Shown: positions 6,091 through 14,158 of the stretch, in pieces
Layout of the letters: each line of letters starts with the position of its first letter
Numbering within the stretch: the first letter of the stretch is position 1
From: Marinobacter nauticus
GTDB taxonomy: Bacteria > Pseudomonadota > Gammaproteobacteria > Enterobacterales > Shewanellaceae
Length of the DNA: 64,000 nucleotides
Assembly: GCF_019801015.1 (NCBI RefSeq)
Contig: NZ_JAHVJZ010000007.1
Coordinates: 62,001-126,000 of the forward strand
Direction: 5' to 3'
Position numbers and translations under genes: made by a program
Notes under the pieces: model-generated
What the model was told of the DNA's origin: nothing
The model's database searches: none
What the model saw: only the letters and a program-made list of their open reading frames with translations

Positions 6091-9000
6091 TTACGACGGG
6101 CTGTTGGCCAGGTTCCGTCGGTAGATAAGCAGGTAGATCGCCGGGATCACGAACAGTGACAGCAACGGCGCCGTCACCATGCCACCCACCATCGGTGCCG
6201 CGATCTTCTGCATCACCTCGTTACCGGTGCCGCTGCCCCACATGATCGGCAACAAGCCGAAGAAGATGGTGGCGACGGTCATCGCTTTAGGTCGGATCCG
6301 CATCACCGCCCCTTCAATCAGGGCGTCTTTCAGATCCTGCTCATGACGCATCAGGCCCTTCTGCTTATGGGCTTTGATGGTGTTGTTCAGGTAGACCTGC
6401 ATCACCACGCCAAACTCCGCCGCCACACCGGCCAACGCGATCATCCCGACCGCCACCGCCACCGACAGATTGAAGCCCAGGCCAAACAGCAGCCAGGCCG
6501 ACCCCACGAGGGCAAAGGGCAGACTCAGCATGATGATGCTGGCCTGAACCACCGAGCCAAAGGTCATCATCAGCAGCAGGAAGATCACCGCGAGCATCAT
6601 CGGGATCACCAGTTTCATCTTGGCTTCCACCCGCTGCATGTACTCGTACTGGCCGGCAAAGCTGACCGAGTAACGCGGCGGCAGTTTCAGCTCCTGGTCG
6701 AGCGCTGCCCGAGCCTGAGTGATGTACTCGCCGATGGAGATTGCCTTGCTGTCGATGTCGACAAACACCCAGGAGATCAGACGGCCGTTTTCACTGGCCA
6801 GCATCGGTGCGCCATCGCGGATGCTGATCTCCGCCAGAGTCTGCAGCGGCACGTACTTCCCGGTTTTGGTCAGTACCGGCAGGTTACGCAGCTTCTCGAT
6901 GTCGTCCCGCAGCTCTCTCGGGTAGCGGATATTAATGGGGTAACGCTCCTGCCCCTGAACGGACTCGCCCATGGTCATGCCGCCGATCGCCATCTGCACC
7001 ACGTCCTGAACGTCTTTCAGGGTCATGCCGTAACGGGCCGCCACGGTCAGGTTCGGGTCGATGTCCAGGTAACGGCCACCGCCGGTGCGTTGGGCGAACG
7101 CGGAGGTGGTCCCCGGCAGCGGTGCCAGAATCGCTTCCACTTCCGCGCCGATGCGCTGCAGCTCTTCCACGTCTGCACCGGATATCTTCACGCCCACCGG
7201 GGTACGGACACCGGTAGAGAGCATGTCGATGCGGGTTTTGATCGGCTGCACCCAGGCGTTGGTGATGCCCGGCACTTTCACGGTGCGTTGCAGGTCGGCG
7301 ATGATCCCCTCCAGCGTCTGCCCTTCCCGCCACTCGGACTGGGGCTTCAGCATGATGGTGGTTTCCAGCATGGTCAGCGGCGCCGGGTCGGTGGCGGTAT
7401 CCGCACGGCCGACTTTACCGAACACCCGGGACACTTCCGGAATGGTTTTGATCAGCCGGTCGGTCTGCTGCAGGATCTCCGCCGCCTTGCCCGCACTGAC
7501 GCCAGGCAGGGTGGTGGGCATGTAGAGCAGATCGCCCTCCTCCAGCTCCGGCATAAACTCCGAGCCCATTTTGGTCATCGGGTAGTAGGCACTGGCCAGA
7601 GCCACCACCGCCAGCAGCAGGGTGACTTTAGGGAACTGCAGCACCGCCTTCAGCACCGGCTGGTACATCGCAATCAGTACCCGGCTGATGGGGTTCTTGC
7701 GCTCGTCGGGGATTTTGCCCCGCACAAAGTAGCCCATCAGCACCGGGATCAGAGTGATCGCCAGCAGGGCCGATGCCGCCATGGCGAAGGTCTTGGTGTA
7801 AGCCAGCGGATGGAACAGACGCCCCTCCTGAGCTTCCAGCGCAAACACCGGAATGAAGCTCAGGGTGATGATCAGCAGACTGAAGAACAGCGCTGGCCCC
7901 ACCTCGACCGCGGCCTCTTTAATCAGCGCCCAGTGCGCGTCCCCTTGCGGGGCCTCACCATGCTCTTCCCGGTAATGCTCCAGATGCTTGTGGGCGTTCT
8001 CCACCATCACAATGGCGGCATCCACCACCGCGCCGATGGCAATGGCGATCCCCCCCAGACTCATGATGTTGGCGTTGACCCCCATCCAGCCCATCACAAT
8101 AAAGCTGGCCAGAATGGACAACGGCAGCGTGATGACCGCCACCATGGTGGATCGGGCATGCAGCAGGAACACCAGGCACACCAGCGCCACCACCAGCATC
8201 TCCTCAATCACTTTGTTCTTGAGGTTATCGACGGCGTTGAGGATCAGCTGGGAGCGGTCATAGGTGATCACCAGCTCCACCCCTTCCGGCAGGCCGGATT
8301 CGATCTCCGCCAGCTTGGCTTTGACGTTGTCGATGGTGGCCAGCGCGTTCTCGCCGTAACGCATCACTACGATGCCACCGACCACTTCGCCCTGCCCGTC
8401 CAGCTCAGCGATGCCACGGCGGGCCGCCGGACCGGTGCGCAGTTGCGCCACGTCCTTCATCAGAACCGGGGTGCCGGATTCCGACACAATGCCGAGCGGG
8501 ATCTCTTCGAAGTCTTCCAGCGTCTGACGGTAGCCGGAAGCGGTGATCATGTACTCCGCTTCCGCCATCTCAATGACTGAGCCTCCTACCGAGGCGTTGG
8601 CGTTATCCAGCGCCTGCTTTACCGCCATCAAATCCAGCTGGTAGAGCGCCAGTTTGTGGGGGTCCACCACGATCTGGTAGGCCTTTTCCATGCCGCCGAC
8701 GGTGGCCACTTCGGACACGCCCGATACGCTTTGCAGCTCCAGCTTGATGAACCAGTCCTGCAACGAGCGCAGCTGGGCCAGATCCTGATGGCCGGTACGG
8801 TCCACCAGGGCGTACTGGAACACCCAGCCCACTCCGGACGCGTCCGGCCCCAGCGATGGGGTGACGCCAGGCGGCAGCTGCCCCTGGATCTGGGACAGGT
8901 ACTCCAGCACCCGCGAACGGGCCCAGTAGATGTCGGTGCCGTCCTCAAAGATGACGTAGACAAAGCTGTCGCCAAACATGGAGAAGCCCCGCACCGTCTG

Positions 9001-9237
9001 CGCTCCCGGCACCGCCAGCATCGCGGTGGAGAGCGGGTAGGTGATCTGGTCTTCCACCAGCTGAGGCGCCTGGCCCGGATAGGCGGTCTTGATGATCACC
9101 TGCACATCGGACAGATCCGGCAGCGCATCCAGCGGAGTGGTGCGCATCGCCTGCCAGCCATAGATGGCCAGCACGGCGGTAATAACCAGCACCATCGCCC
9201 TTTGGCGCAGGGAGGCGCTGATGATTTTCTCTAACAT
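6091..9237 (-). CDS. cusA: CusA-type copper/silver RND efflux permease
   Basis: 1048 residues, normal for heavy-metal RND pumps. The N-terminal helix is followed by the porter domain, helices 2-6, a second porter domain and helices 8-12. The fourth helix reads 'AIAIGAVVDAAIVMVEN', the form found in Cu(I)/Ag(I) pumps. 'LLYMPTTLPG' and 'TRIDMLSTGVRTPVGVKISG' closely match E. coli CusA, including the methionines in the metal path (CusA Met573 and Met623). It exports Cu(I)/Ag(I) from periplasm or cytosol across the outer membrane with CusB. The gene starts 12 bp after the cusB stop. No CusC channel gene is in the cluster. Confidence 0.93.
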   Translation of the reverse strand: MLEKIISASLRQRAMVLVITAVLAIYGWQAMRTTPLDALPDLSDVQVIIKTAYPGQAPQLVEDQITYPLSTAMLAVPGAQTVRGFSMFGDSFVYVIFEDGTDIYWARSRVLEYLSQIQGQLPPGVTPSLGPDASGVGWVFQYALVDRTGHQDLAQLRSLQDWFIKLELQSVSGVSEVATVGGMEKAYQIVVDPHKLALYQLDLMAVKQALDNANASVGGSVIEMAEAEYMITASGYRQTLEDFEEIPLGIVSESGTPVLMKDVAQLRTGPAARRGIAELDGQGEVVGGIVVMRYGENALATIDNVKAKLAEIESGLPEGVELVITYDRSQLILNAVDNLKNKVIEEMLVVALVCLVFLLHARSTMVAVITLPLSILASFIVMGWMGVNANIMSLGGIAIAIGAVVDAAIVMVENAHKHLEHYREEHGEAPQGDAHWALIKEAAVEVGPALFFSLLIITLSFIPVFALEAQEGRLFHPLAYTKTFAMAASALLAITLIPVLMGYFVRGKIPDERKNPISRVLIAMYQPVLKAVLQFPKVTLLLAVVALASAYYPMTKMGSEFMPELEEGDLLYMPTTLPGVSAGKAAEILQQTDRLIKTIPEVSRVFGKVGRADTATDPAPLTMLETTIMLKPQSEWREGQTLEGIIADLQRTVKVPGITNAWVQPIKTRIDMLSTGVRTPVGVKISGADVEELQRIGAEVEAILAPLPGTTSAFAQRTGGGRYLDIDPNLTVAARYGMTLKDVQDVVQMAIGGMTMGESVQGQERYPINIRYPRELRDDIEKLRNLPVLTKTGKYVPLQTLAEISIRDGAPMLASENGRLISWVFVDIDSKAISIGEYITQARAALDQELKLPPRYSVSFAGQYEYMQRVEAKMKLVIPMMLAVIFLLLMMTFGSVVQASIIMLSLPFALVGSAWLLFGLGFNLSVAVAVGMIALAGVAAEFGVVMQVYLNNTIKAHKQKGLMRHEQDLKDALIEGAVMRIRPKAMTVATIFFGLLPIMWGSGTGNEVMQKIAAPMVGGMVTAPLLSLFVIPAIYLLIYRRNLANSPS

Positions 9238-9249
9238 CGCCGCCTCCTG

Positions 9250-10980
9250 TTAATGCTGATGGCCGGCATGGGGGTCCGCCGCCGGTTGGCTCATCCGGCG
9301 CAGGCTGCCCTGAATGCTGGCTTCGCTGTCGATCAGGAACTGACCCGACACCACCACTTTGTCGCCTTCGTTTACCCCTTCCAGGATCTCCGCCTTGCCC
9401 TGGCTCATCATGCCAAGACGCACCGGTACCGAGGCAAAGCTGTTGTCAGCGCGCTGCACCACCACCCGGTTTTCCCGGCCGGTCAGGATCAGCGCTTCCG
9501 CCGGAACAATCAGCAGGCCACGACGGGGGCCACCGTACAGTTCCACGTCCACCAGAGAGCCGGGACGCAGTTGACCACCGGGACGATCTTCCGGATTCGG
9601 CAGTTTGACCCGCACCTGCAATGAGCGGGTGACCGGGTCCAGTTCCGGGTAGATGTAGTCGATCTCCCCTTCGATTTCGAACAGCCCCTGTGCCGCAGCA
9701 GTCACGTCCGCAGGACGGCCCACTTCCAGCCAGTTCTGTTCGTTTTCAAACACGTCGGCAATCACCCAGACGGTGGACAGGTCGACCAGCTCAATCTGAG
9801 TTTTGCCCGGCTCGATGTACATGCCGTCGCGGATATCCATGGCGCTGACCACACCGCTGTGCGGCGCGTAGAACGGCACCCGGTAGAGGCTCTGTCCAGT
9901 GCGCTCCAGGGTTTTGATCACCGAGCCATCAATGCCCAGCAGCTCCAGGCGGAGCTTGGCTTTTCTCAGCAGGGCTTTGCCGCGGGCAGGGTCCTGCCCC
10001 AGGTAATCCAGCGCCTGCAGGTAGTCGTCCTGGGCGTTCACCAGATCCGGGGAGTAGAGCTCGTACAGCAGGTCACCTTTTTCCACCTGCTGGCCTACGG
10101 AGTTCACCGCCAGCTTCTCAACCCAGCCCGGAACGCGGGTATGGACGTGCGAGATGGCGTCCTGGTTGTACTGCACGGTGCCCAGGGTTTTGACGTAGCG
10201 CCACAACGTGCCGCGTTCGACGGTTTCTGTGCGGACACCCAGGGCTTGTTGCAGGCCTCCGGATACCCCGACCACCACCTCTTCGGTGGCAGCCCCCATC
10301 TCCACCTTCTCCAGATTCATGCCACAGATGGGGCAGGTGCTGGGCACGTCGGAGACGATTTGCGGATGCATGGGACAGACGTACTTGATGGTGGCTTCGC
10401 CGCCACTGCTGGCCTGCTCAAGCGCTGGTGCCGGAGGCAACGGGTCCAACTGCAAGGTGTGGCCGGCGTGAGGATCGGTCTCCTCCTCTTCCTCCACCTC
10501 GGTCAGGAACATGTTGCAGATGGGGCAACGGTCGCCCTCCATGCCGGTCTCTTCCGGATGCATCGGACAGGCATGAGTGTGCGTCGCGTCATGGCCGGCA
10601 TGGCTGTCCACCTCGGTCAGGAACATGTTGCAGATGGCGCAACGGTAGCCCTCCATGCCGGTCTCTTCCGGGTGCATCGGACAGGCATGGGCATGAGTGG
10701 CGTCGTGACCAGCGTGGCTGTCCACTTCGGTCAGGAACATATTGCAGATGGGGCAGCGGTCGCCCTCCATACCGGTCTCTTCCGGGTGCATCGGACAGGC
10801 ATGGGTATGGGCCGCAGCCACCGCAGAAACTTCAGTGCTCTGGGGAGCCTGTCCCGGTGCGGCGTGAGCCAGAGTCCAGATCACAGGGGTCAACGCCAGC
10901 GCCACCACGATGGCAGTGGCAACCTGGGTTTTCCGTTTGGTTTGGCGGTCCTGGCCGCCACATGAGCATTTAGTGCACAT
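9250..10980 (-). CDS. cusB: CusB-type membrane fusion protein with four metal-binding modules
   Basis: 576 residues, longer than usual CusB (about 400) because of an N-terminal extension. After a Cys-rich start (MCTKCSCGG) and a membrane helix at about 20-40 come three near-identical 38-residue units at 58-95, 96-133 and 134-171, each with 'HACPMHPEETG' and 'C-x2-CNMFLTEV'. A fourth, divergent copy with 'YVCPMHPQ' and 'CPICGMNLEKV' lies at about 200-226. These are heavy-metal-binding domains (PF19335 type). The rest is a standard RND adaptor: barrel-sandwich hybrid, hairpin and beta-barrel up to 'GQFLIDSEASIQGSLRRM'. It should take Cu(I) from carriers and load CusA. Confidence 0.9.
   Translation of the reverse strand: MCTKCSCGGQDRQTKRKTQVATAIVVALALTPVIWTLAHAAPGQAPQSTEVSAVAAAHTHACPMHPEETGMEGDRCPICNMFLTEVDSHAGHDATHAHACPMHPEETGMEGYRCAICNMFLTEVDSHAGHDATHTHACPMHPEETGMEGDRCPICNMFLTEVEEEEETDPHAGHTLQLDPLPPAPALEQASSGGEATIKYVCPMHPQIVSDVPSTCPICGMNLEKVEMGAATEEVVVGVSGGLQQALGVRTETVERGTLWRYVKTLGTVQYNQDAISHVHTRVPGWVEKLAVNSVGQQVEKGDLLYELYSPDLVNAQDDYLQALDYLGQDPARGKALLRKAKLRLELLGIDGSVIKTLERTGQSLYRVPFYAPHSGVVSAMDIRDGMYIEPGKTQIELVDLSTVWVIADVFENEQNWLEVGRPADVTAAAQGLFEIEGEIDYIYPELDPVTRSLQVRVKLPNPEDRPGGQLRPGSLVDVELYGGPRRGLLIVPAEALILTGRENRVVVQRADNSFASVPVRLGMMSQGKAEILEGVNEGDKVVVSGQFLIDSEASIQGSLRRMSQPAADPHAGHQH
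10468..10809 (-). repeat. Three tandem 114-bp repeats inside cusB
   Basis: Units at 10809-10696, 10695-10582 and 10581-10468 encode the three 38-residue metal-binding modules. They stay very similar at DNA level; the middle one differs by Y for D and A for P, and the last diverges at its end into an acidic EEEEE stretch. Recent internal duplication is likely, and copy number could vary between strains. Confidence 0.85.
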
Positions 10981-10998
10981 GACAGGCTCCCTCCTGTT

Positions 10999-11550
10999 TT
11001 AGTGGTGGCCGTGGTGGGCGTGACCGCCCTGACCTTTCATCGCTTCAAGCTTCATGCCGCACTTCGGGCAATCATCGCCAGCGACACCGGTGACCTTGGG
11101 GTGCATCGGGCAAACGTGGGTATCCGCCTGAGCCACCTGCTCCAGTTTCATGCCGCACTTGGGGCAGTCATCACCGGCCACACCGGTTACTTTGGGGTGC
11201 ATCGGACAGGCATGGGAATCCGCCTGGGCCACCTGCTCCAGCTTCATACCGCACTTGGGGCAGTCGTCGCCGGCTACGCCGGTCACTTTCGGGTGCATCG
11301 GGCAGGCATGGGTGTCTCCGTGGTGTTTGCCGTGGCCTTTACCAGCATGAGGACACGCATCGCCTTTGGCCTGGCCACAGCAGCCTTTGTGCTGGCCATC
11401 CTGTTTGCCATGGGGGCAGGATTTCGCTTCCGCTGCATGATGAGAGGCATGGCCCTCATGGTGGGCCATATTGGCCAGTGCCAGCGGAGACAGAGTCAGG
11501 GATACGGCTACGGCGAATACCGCCACGGCACGGGAGTACAGCTTGTACAT
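10999..11550 (-). CDS. Exported protein with three tandem heavy-metal-binding domains
   Basis: 183 residues with a signal peptide ending at about residue 27 (LALA|NMA). A His/Cys-rich linker ('SCPHGKQDGQHKGCCGQ', 'CPHAGKGHGKHHG') precedes three near-identical 32-residue units at 81-112, 113-144 and 145-176, each with 'CPMHPKVTGVAGDDCPKCGMKLE'-type metal-binding sequence, and a tail HAHHGHH. The modules are the same domain type as in the neighbouring CusB but from a different repeat lineage. It is probably a periplasmic copper sponge or chaperone that hands metal to CusBA; this is inference. It ends 18 bp before cusB and belongs to the same operon. Confidence 0.8.
   Translation of the reverse strand: MYKLYSRAVAVFAVAVSLTLSPLALANMAHHEGHASHHAAEAKSCPHGKQDGQHKGCCGQAKGDACPHAGKGHGKHHGDTHACPMHPKVTGVAGDDCPKCGMKLEQVAQADSHACPMHPKVTGVAGDDCPKCGMKLEQVAQADTHVCPMHPKVTGVAGDDCPKCGMKLEAMKGQGGHAHHGHH
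11023..11310 (-). repeat. Three tandem 96-bp repeats encoding metal-binding modules
   Basis: Units at 11310-11215, 11214-11119 and 11118-11023 encode the three 32-residue domains and are nearly identical at DNA level. Confidence 0.85.
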
Positions 11551-11592
11551 GGATCACTCCAAATTCATTCAATCTTGGCCTTGTTGGCCGGT

Positions 11593-11622
11593 GATCCCCG
11601 CGTCCACGCAGATGCGGGGATC
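11593..11622 (-). other. Leader hairpin ahead of the triple-domain metal protein
   Basis: GATCCCCGC at 11593-11601 and GCGGGGATC at 11614-11622 form a perfect 9-bp stem with a 12-base loop in the space between the small exported protein gene and the triple-domain gene. There is no T-run, so this is more likely an mRNA processing or stability element than a terminator. Confidence 0.5.
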
Positions 11623-11676
11623 GGTGTTTTCAGACGGTTGTCAAAGTCGTCTGGGATCGCGGGTATGAATGGGTGA

Positions 11677-12102
11677 TCAGGCTATGGGCGGCTTGCTGTC
11701 CTGAGACAGGGCCACAGAGTGGAAAAACTTGGGCTGAGGCAGAGCGCGCTCAGGGGAGGGTTGCACCGGCTGCAGGGCAGTGGTCAGCAGGGCTACGCCT
11801 GCAGGGCTGAACACTTTGCAGTGGCCGCATTCGCCATTGCAGGGCGCTTTGGCATCGTGGCAATCCATCATCGCCACTGCCGCATCATCACAGCAGTCAT
11901 GCTGAGTGACCATTTCGGCAGCGCAGTGGGAAGGATTGCCATGAGACTCCGCCGCCATTTCATGATGCTGGTGCATGGCGGACATCTCTGCCGGCGACAT
12001 CTCCGGCATCAGATGGACACGCGCCACCGCACCCTGACTGATCAGGGCGACAATCAGCATTAGAGTACTGAGCAGTCGCATGGCGGTAATTTTCATATCC
12101 AT
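11677..12102 (-). CDS. Small exported His/Cys/Met-rich protein, first gene of the copper operon
   Basis: 141 residues from the ATG at 12102; ATGs at 12096 and 12081 are also possible and no ribosome site settles it. A hydrophobic signal (LLSTLMLIVALISQGAVA) leads to a mature part dense in H, C and M: 'MPEMSPAEMSAMHQHHEM', 'HDCCDDAAVAMMDCHDAKAPCNGECGHC'. The tail is Pro-rich ('QPVQPSPERALPQPKF'). I do not recognise a named family with certainty; it resembles the small CzcI/CopL/DUF2946-like proteins found at the head of metal-resistance operons. A copper-binding or signalling role is inferred from composition and position. Confidence 0.65.
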   Translation of the reverse strand: MDMKITAMRLLSTLMLIVALISQGAVARVHLMPEMSPAEMSAMHQHHEMAAESHGNPSHCAAEMVTQHDCCDDAAVAMMDCHDAKAPCNGECGHCKVFSPAGVALLTTALQPVQPSPERALPQPKFFHSVALSQDSKPPIA

Positions 12103-12107
12103 CTTGA

Positions 12108-12122
12108 CCGTCAGTGTGACGG
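12108..12122. promoter_or_regulatory. Short dyad just upstream of the copper operon
   Basis: CCGTCA (12108-12113) and TGACGG (12117-12122) are perfect inverted 6-mers 3 bases apart, immediately before the chosen start of the first copper-operon gene. It could be part of an operator or fold over the ribosome site. Confidence 0.3.
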
Positions 12123-12177
12123 AAAGTTCGCAAAATTCCAACGTGGATCCCCGGCAACGAGGCCAGGATCACGGAAC

Positions 12178-12208
12178 CAAAAACCCTCCTCCGGGAGGAA
12201 GGTTTTTG
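12178..12208 (-). terminator. Rho-independent terminator after ubiC
   Basis: AAAAACC (12179-12185) and GGTTTTT (12201-12207) flank an inner CTCC/GGAG stem. On the minus strand the T-run ends the ubiC transcript and insulates the copper operon. Confidence 0.8.
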
Positions 12209-12236
12209 CTTTCTGGTCATGAAGATAGGAAAGGAG

Positions 12237-12764
12237 TTACGCGCCGCCGAGGGCCGTTTCCGCCGCTGGCAGAAAGATCTCATTAACCCGGAGCGGACGC
12301 CCGGACAGGGTAAAGTGACGGCTGCGTCCCCACAGCGGATGGTGGTAAGCCTGGCCAAGCTCCATCGCCAGCTCACCGGCGCGGCTGTGGCGGTCATGCC
12401 TGGTAATCAGCAACTTGCCACGATTCAGCGCGTCGTTGGTGAACAGCAGCTCCCCCAAAGGGCGGTCGCCCAAGCCCTGAAAGTCGATGTCGCCCGCCGC
12501 AAAGGTGGCCAGAGGCACTTCGGTCAGCGCATACACCCAAGGCACGCCATCCAGCAGCAGCAACACTTCCCGATGCCACAAAGCATCGCCCAGACGCCAG
12601 CCTGGCCCATCTTCATCCGCAGGACCACGCCACTCACCCAGCAGCTTCACCTCAAATCGGCGGCACTGTGTTTTCAACCTTAGGGTCAGAGAATTTCTGT
12701 CCTGCAACCAACTGGCCAGGGCCGGCGGAAGCGGTTGCTCCATGTCGGCAAAAAGGGCCTGCAT
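12237..12764 (-). CDS. ubiC: Chorismate-pyruvate lyase
   Basis: 175 residues. UbiC splits chorismate into 4-hydroxybenzoate and pyruvate, the first committed step of ubiquinone synthesis. Family features are present in order: 'SWLQDRNSLTLRL', 'WHREVLLLLDGVPWVYALTEVP', 'LGDRPLGELLFT' and the C-terminal 'WGRSRHFTLSGRPLRVNEIFLP'. The ATG at 12764 has AGGAG 7 bases upstream. No ubiA follows it, unlike in E. coli. It is divergent from the FliL-like gene at 12887. Confidence 0.9.
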   Translation of the reverse strand: MQALFADMEQPLPPALASWLQDRNSLTLRLKTQCRRFEVKLLGEWRGPADEDGPGWRLGDALWHREVLLLLDGVPWVYALTEVPLATFAAGDIDFQGLGDRPLGELLFTNDALNRGKLLITRHDRHSRAGELAMELGQAYHHPLWGRSRHFTLSGRPLRVNEIFLPAAETALGGA

Positions 12765-12886
12765 CTGGGACTCCTGTGGGCTTCACTGCCGCCCATGGTA
12801 GCAAAAACCACGGACAAACCAAGATGACGCGATTCAGACGAATTTACGCTACTATACCCATCAGAATCCGACAGCAGAATGTAATA

Positions 12887-13300
12887 ATGAAAACAGTAAG
12901 ATGGATGCTAATACTGGGGATGATGCTGACGACCTGGCCGACCCTGGCCGCCACGGACAACGGCGCCATTGCTCACGACAACTATGGCTATTACGGTCTG
13001 GAACCTGAGATCGTCACCAACTACATCTCCCCGCGCAAACGGCTGGGTTACGTCCGCGTCAGTGTCGAACTGATGCTGAAAGACGCGGATACCGTCGAGC
13101 AGGTTGAACATCATGCGCCGTTGATCCGCGCCACCATCGTCGAGATTCTGGGCCAGCAACCGGAAGAGAAGATCAAATCACTGAGTGGGCGGGAAGAGAT
13201 CCGGCGCGACTGTTTTGAAACGGTGAACGCGTTGCTGACGCAGGAAGTGGGCCAGCCCCTGGTGGCGAATCTCCTGTTTACCCGTTACCTCTACGACTGA
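12887..13300 (+). CDS. FliL-like exported protein
   Basis: 137 residues from the ATG at 12887 (the frame is open further upstream but that part overlaps ubiC on the other strand). A signal peptide or anchor (WMLILGMMLTTWPTLAA) is followed by a FliL-type domain: 'YYGLEPEIVTNYISPRKRLGYVRVSVELML', 'VEHHAPLIRATIVEILGQQ', 'LSGREEIRRDCFETVNALLTQEVG' and 'VANLLFTRYL'. FliL sits at the flagellar motor and modulates stator function. This is a stand-alone copy with no flagellar genes nearby, so it may be a paralogue with a modified role. Confidence 0.75.
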   Translation: MKTVRWMLILGMMLTTWPTLAATDNGAIAHDNYGYYGLEPEIVTNYISPRKRLGYVRVSVELMLKDADTVEQVEHHAPLIRATIVEILGQQPEEKIKSLSGREEIRRDCFETVNALLTQEVGQPLVANLLFTRYLYD

Positions 13301-13305
13301 AACAA

Positions 13306-13333
13306 CAACGCCCGGGCCAAAACCCGGGCGTTG
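13306..13333. terminator. Bidirectional hairpin between convergent fliL-like and glpG genes
   Basis: CAACGCCCGGG (13306-13316) pairs perfectly with CCCGGGCGTTG (13323-13333) around loop CCAAAA. The minus-strand side is followed by TTGTTT, the plus-strand side by a weaker T content. Confidence 0.75.
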
Positions 13334-13336
13334 CAA

Positions 13337-14158
13337 TTAGCGACGGCTGCGGTCAAACACCGCCTGACCCATGCCCACCAACAAGCCTCCCAGGTGCGCC
13401 GCGTTGGCCATGTTCATAAAGCCCGTAAAACCCATCACCAACCAGAGCAGCAGGAAGCCAACGTAAGCCGGTGGCAGCGCCAGTGACGACTGCGGGTTCA
13501 GGCGACCACTGATCCAACAGTACCCGACCAGAGCGTAAACCACCCCGGACAATCCGCCAAAATTGGGCCCGGTAAAGGCAAACTGCGCCAGGTTGGGCAA
13601 AGTGCCGGCAACCAGCAACAGAACCAGCAAAGTCCCGGTGCCCCGCGCCCGCTCAATTCGCCCGCCGAGATACCACCACCAGAGCAGATTGAAGATCACG
13701 TGCATGGCGGAGAAGTGGATCAGCGATGGGGTAAAGAAGCGCCACCACTGGCCTGAGCCCATGGCATCCCAACTGGGAAAGAAGTGGGTCCAGTTGAAGA
13801 TCAATTGATCAAAACCCAGGTTCCAGAACACCCAGATGGCCGCCACGACCGAAAACAGGGACAGAGTCAGTGGGCCAGCACCGCTGACAAAACTGCGCCA
13901 CAGACTGCCGGCACCGCCGTACTGGAAGCGCACCCGGGCATCGCCGGACTCCCAGGACGCCGCCATATAGCGTTTGTTGTAGGGGTCGGCAACGAAGCGC
14001 TCAAACTCCTCGCGGCCACGATGGTAGTGCTCGGCTTCCACCATCACCGCATAGCCGTCCTCAGCCCCCTGCAAGGAAGCAGAAATACCCTGACCACGCA
14101 GGTAGTCCACCAACGCCTGGCCGGCGCGGGGGTCCCCCAGAACACCGACTTCCATCAT
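13337..14158 (-). CDS. glpG: Rhomboid intramembrane serine protease GlpG
   Basis: 273 residues. The soluble N-terminal domain (1-75) is followed by six transmembrane helices. The catalytic pair is visible: S204 in 'GGLSGVVYAL' and H255 in 'NAAHLGGLLVG'. The 'HVIFNLLWWWYLG' helix carries the conserved His-Asn of helix 2. GlpG cleaves membrane proteins within the bilayer; natural substrates include orphan membrane subunits. Two adjacent ATGs make the start ambiguous by one codon. It overlaps the glpE stop by 4 bp, the same glpE-glpG pairing as in E. coli but without glpR or glpD beside it. Confidence 0.93.
   Translation of the reverse strand: MMEVGVLGDPRAGQALVDYLRGQGISASLQGAEDGYAVMVEAEHYHRGREEFERFVADPYNKRYMAASWESGDARVRFQYGGAGSLWRSFVSGAGPLTLSLFSVVAAIWVFWNLGFDQLIFNWTHFFPSWDAMGSGQWWRFFTPSLIHFSAMHVIFNLLWWWYLGGRIERARGTGTLLVLLLVAGTLPNLAQFAFTGPNFGGLSGVVYALVGYCWISGRLNPQSSLALPPAYVGFLLLWLVMGFTGFMNMANAAHLGGLLVGMGQAVFDRSRR

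Noticed and set aside
6343-8580. A 745-codon open frame on the plus strand opposite cusA
   Set aside because: It is antisense to an unmistakable cusA, is extremely His/Gln/Arg-rich and has no recognisable domain; it is an effect of GC-rich codon use. Similar long frames opposite czcA (16230-17783), ugd (27092-28426), kbl (21841-23091), pseC (37849-39114), pseB (39044-40129) and the Wzy-like region (55420-56526) were rejected for the same reason.
10468-11310. Regular direct repeats that could suggest a CRISPR array or satellite
   Set aside because: The units are in frame, encode metal-binding modules and have no spacers.
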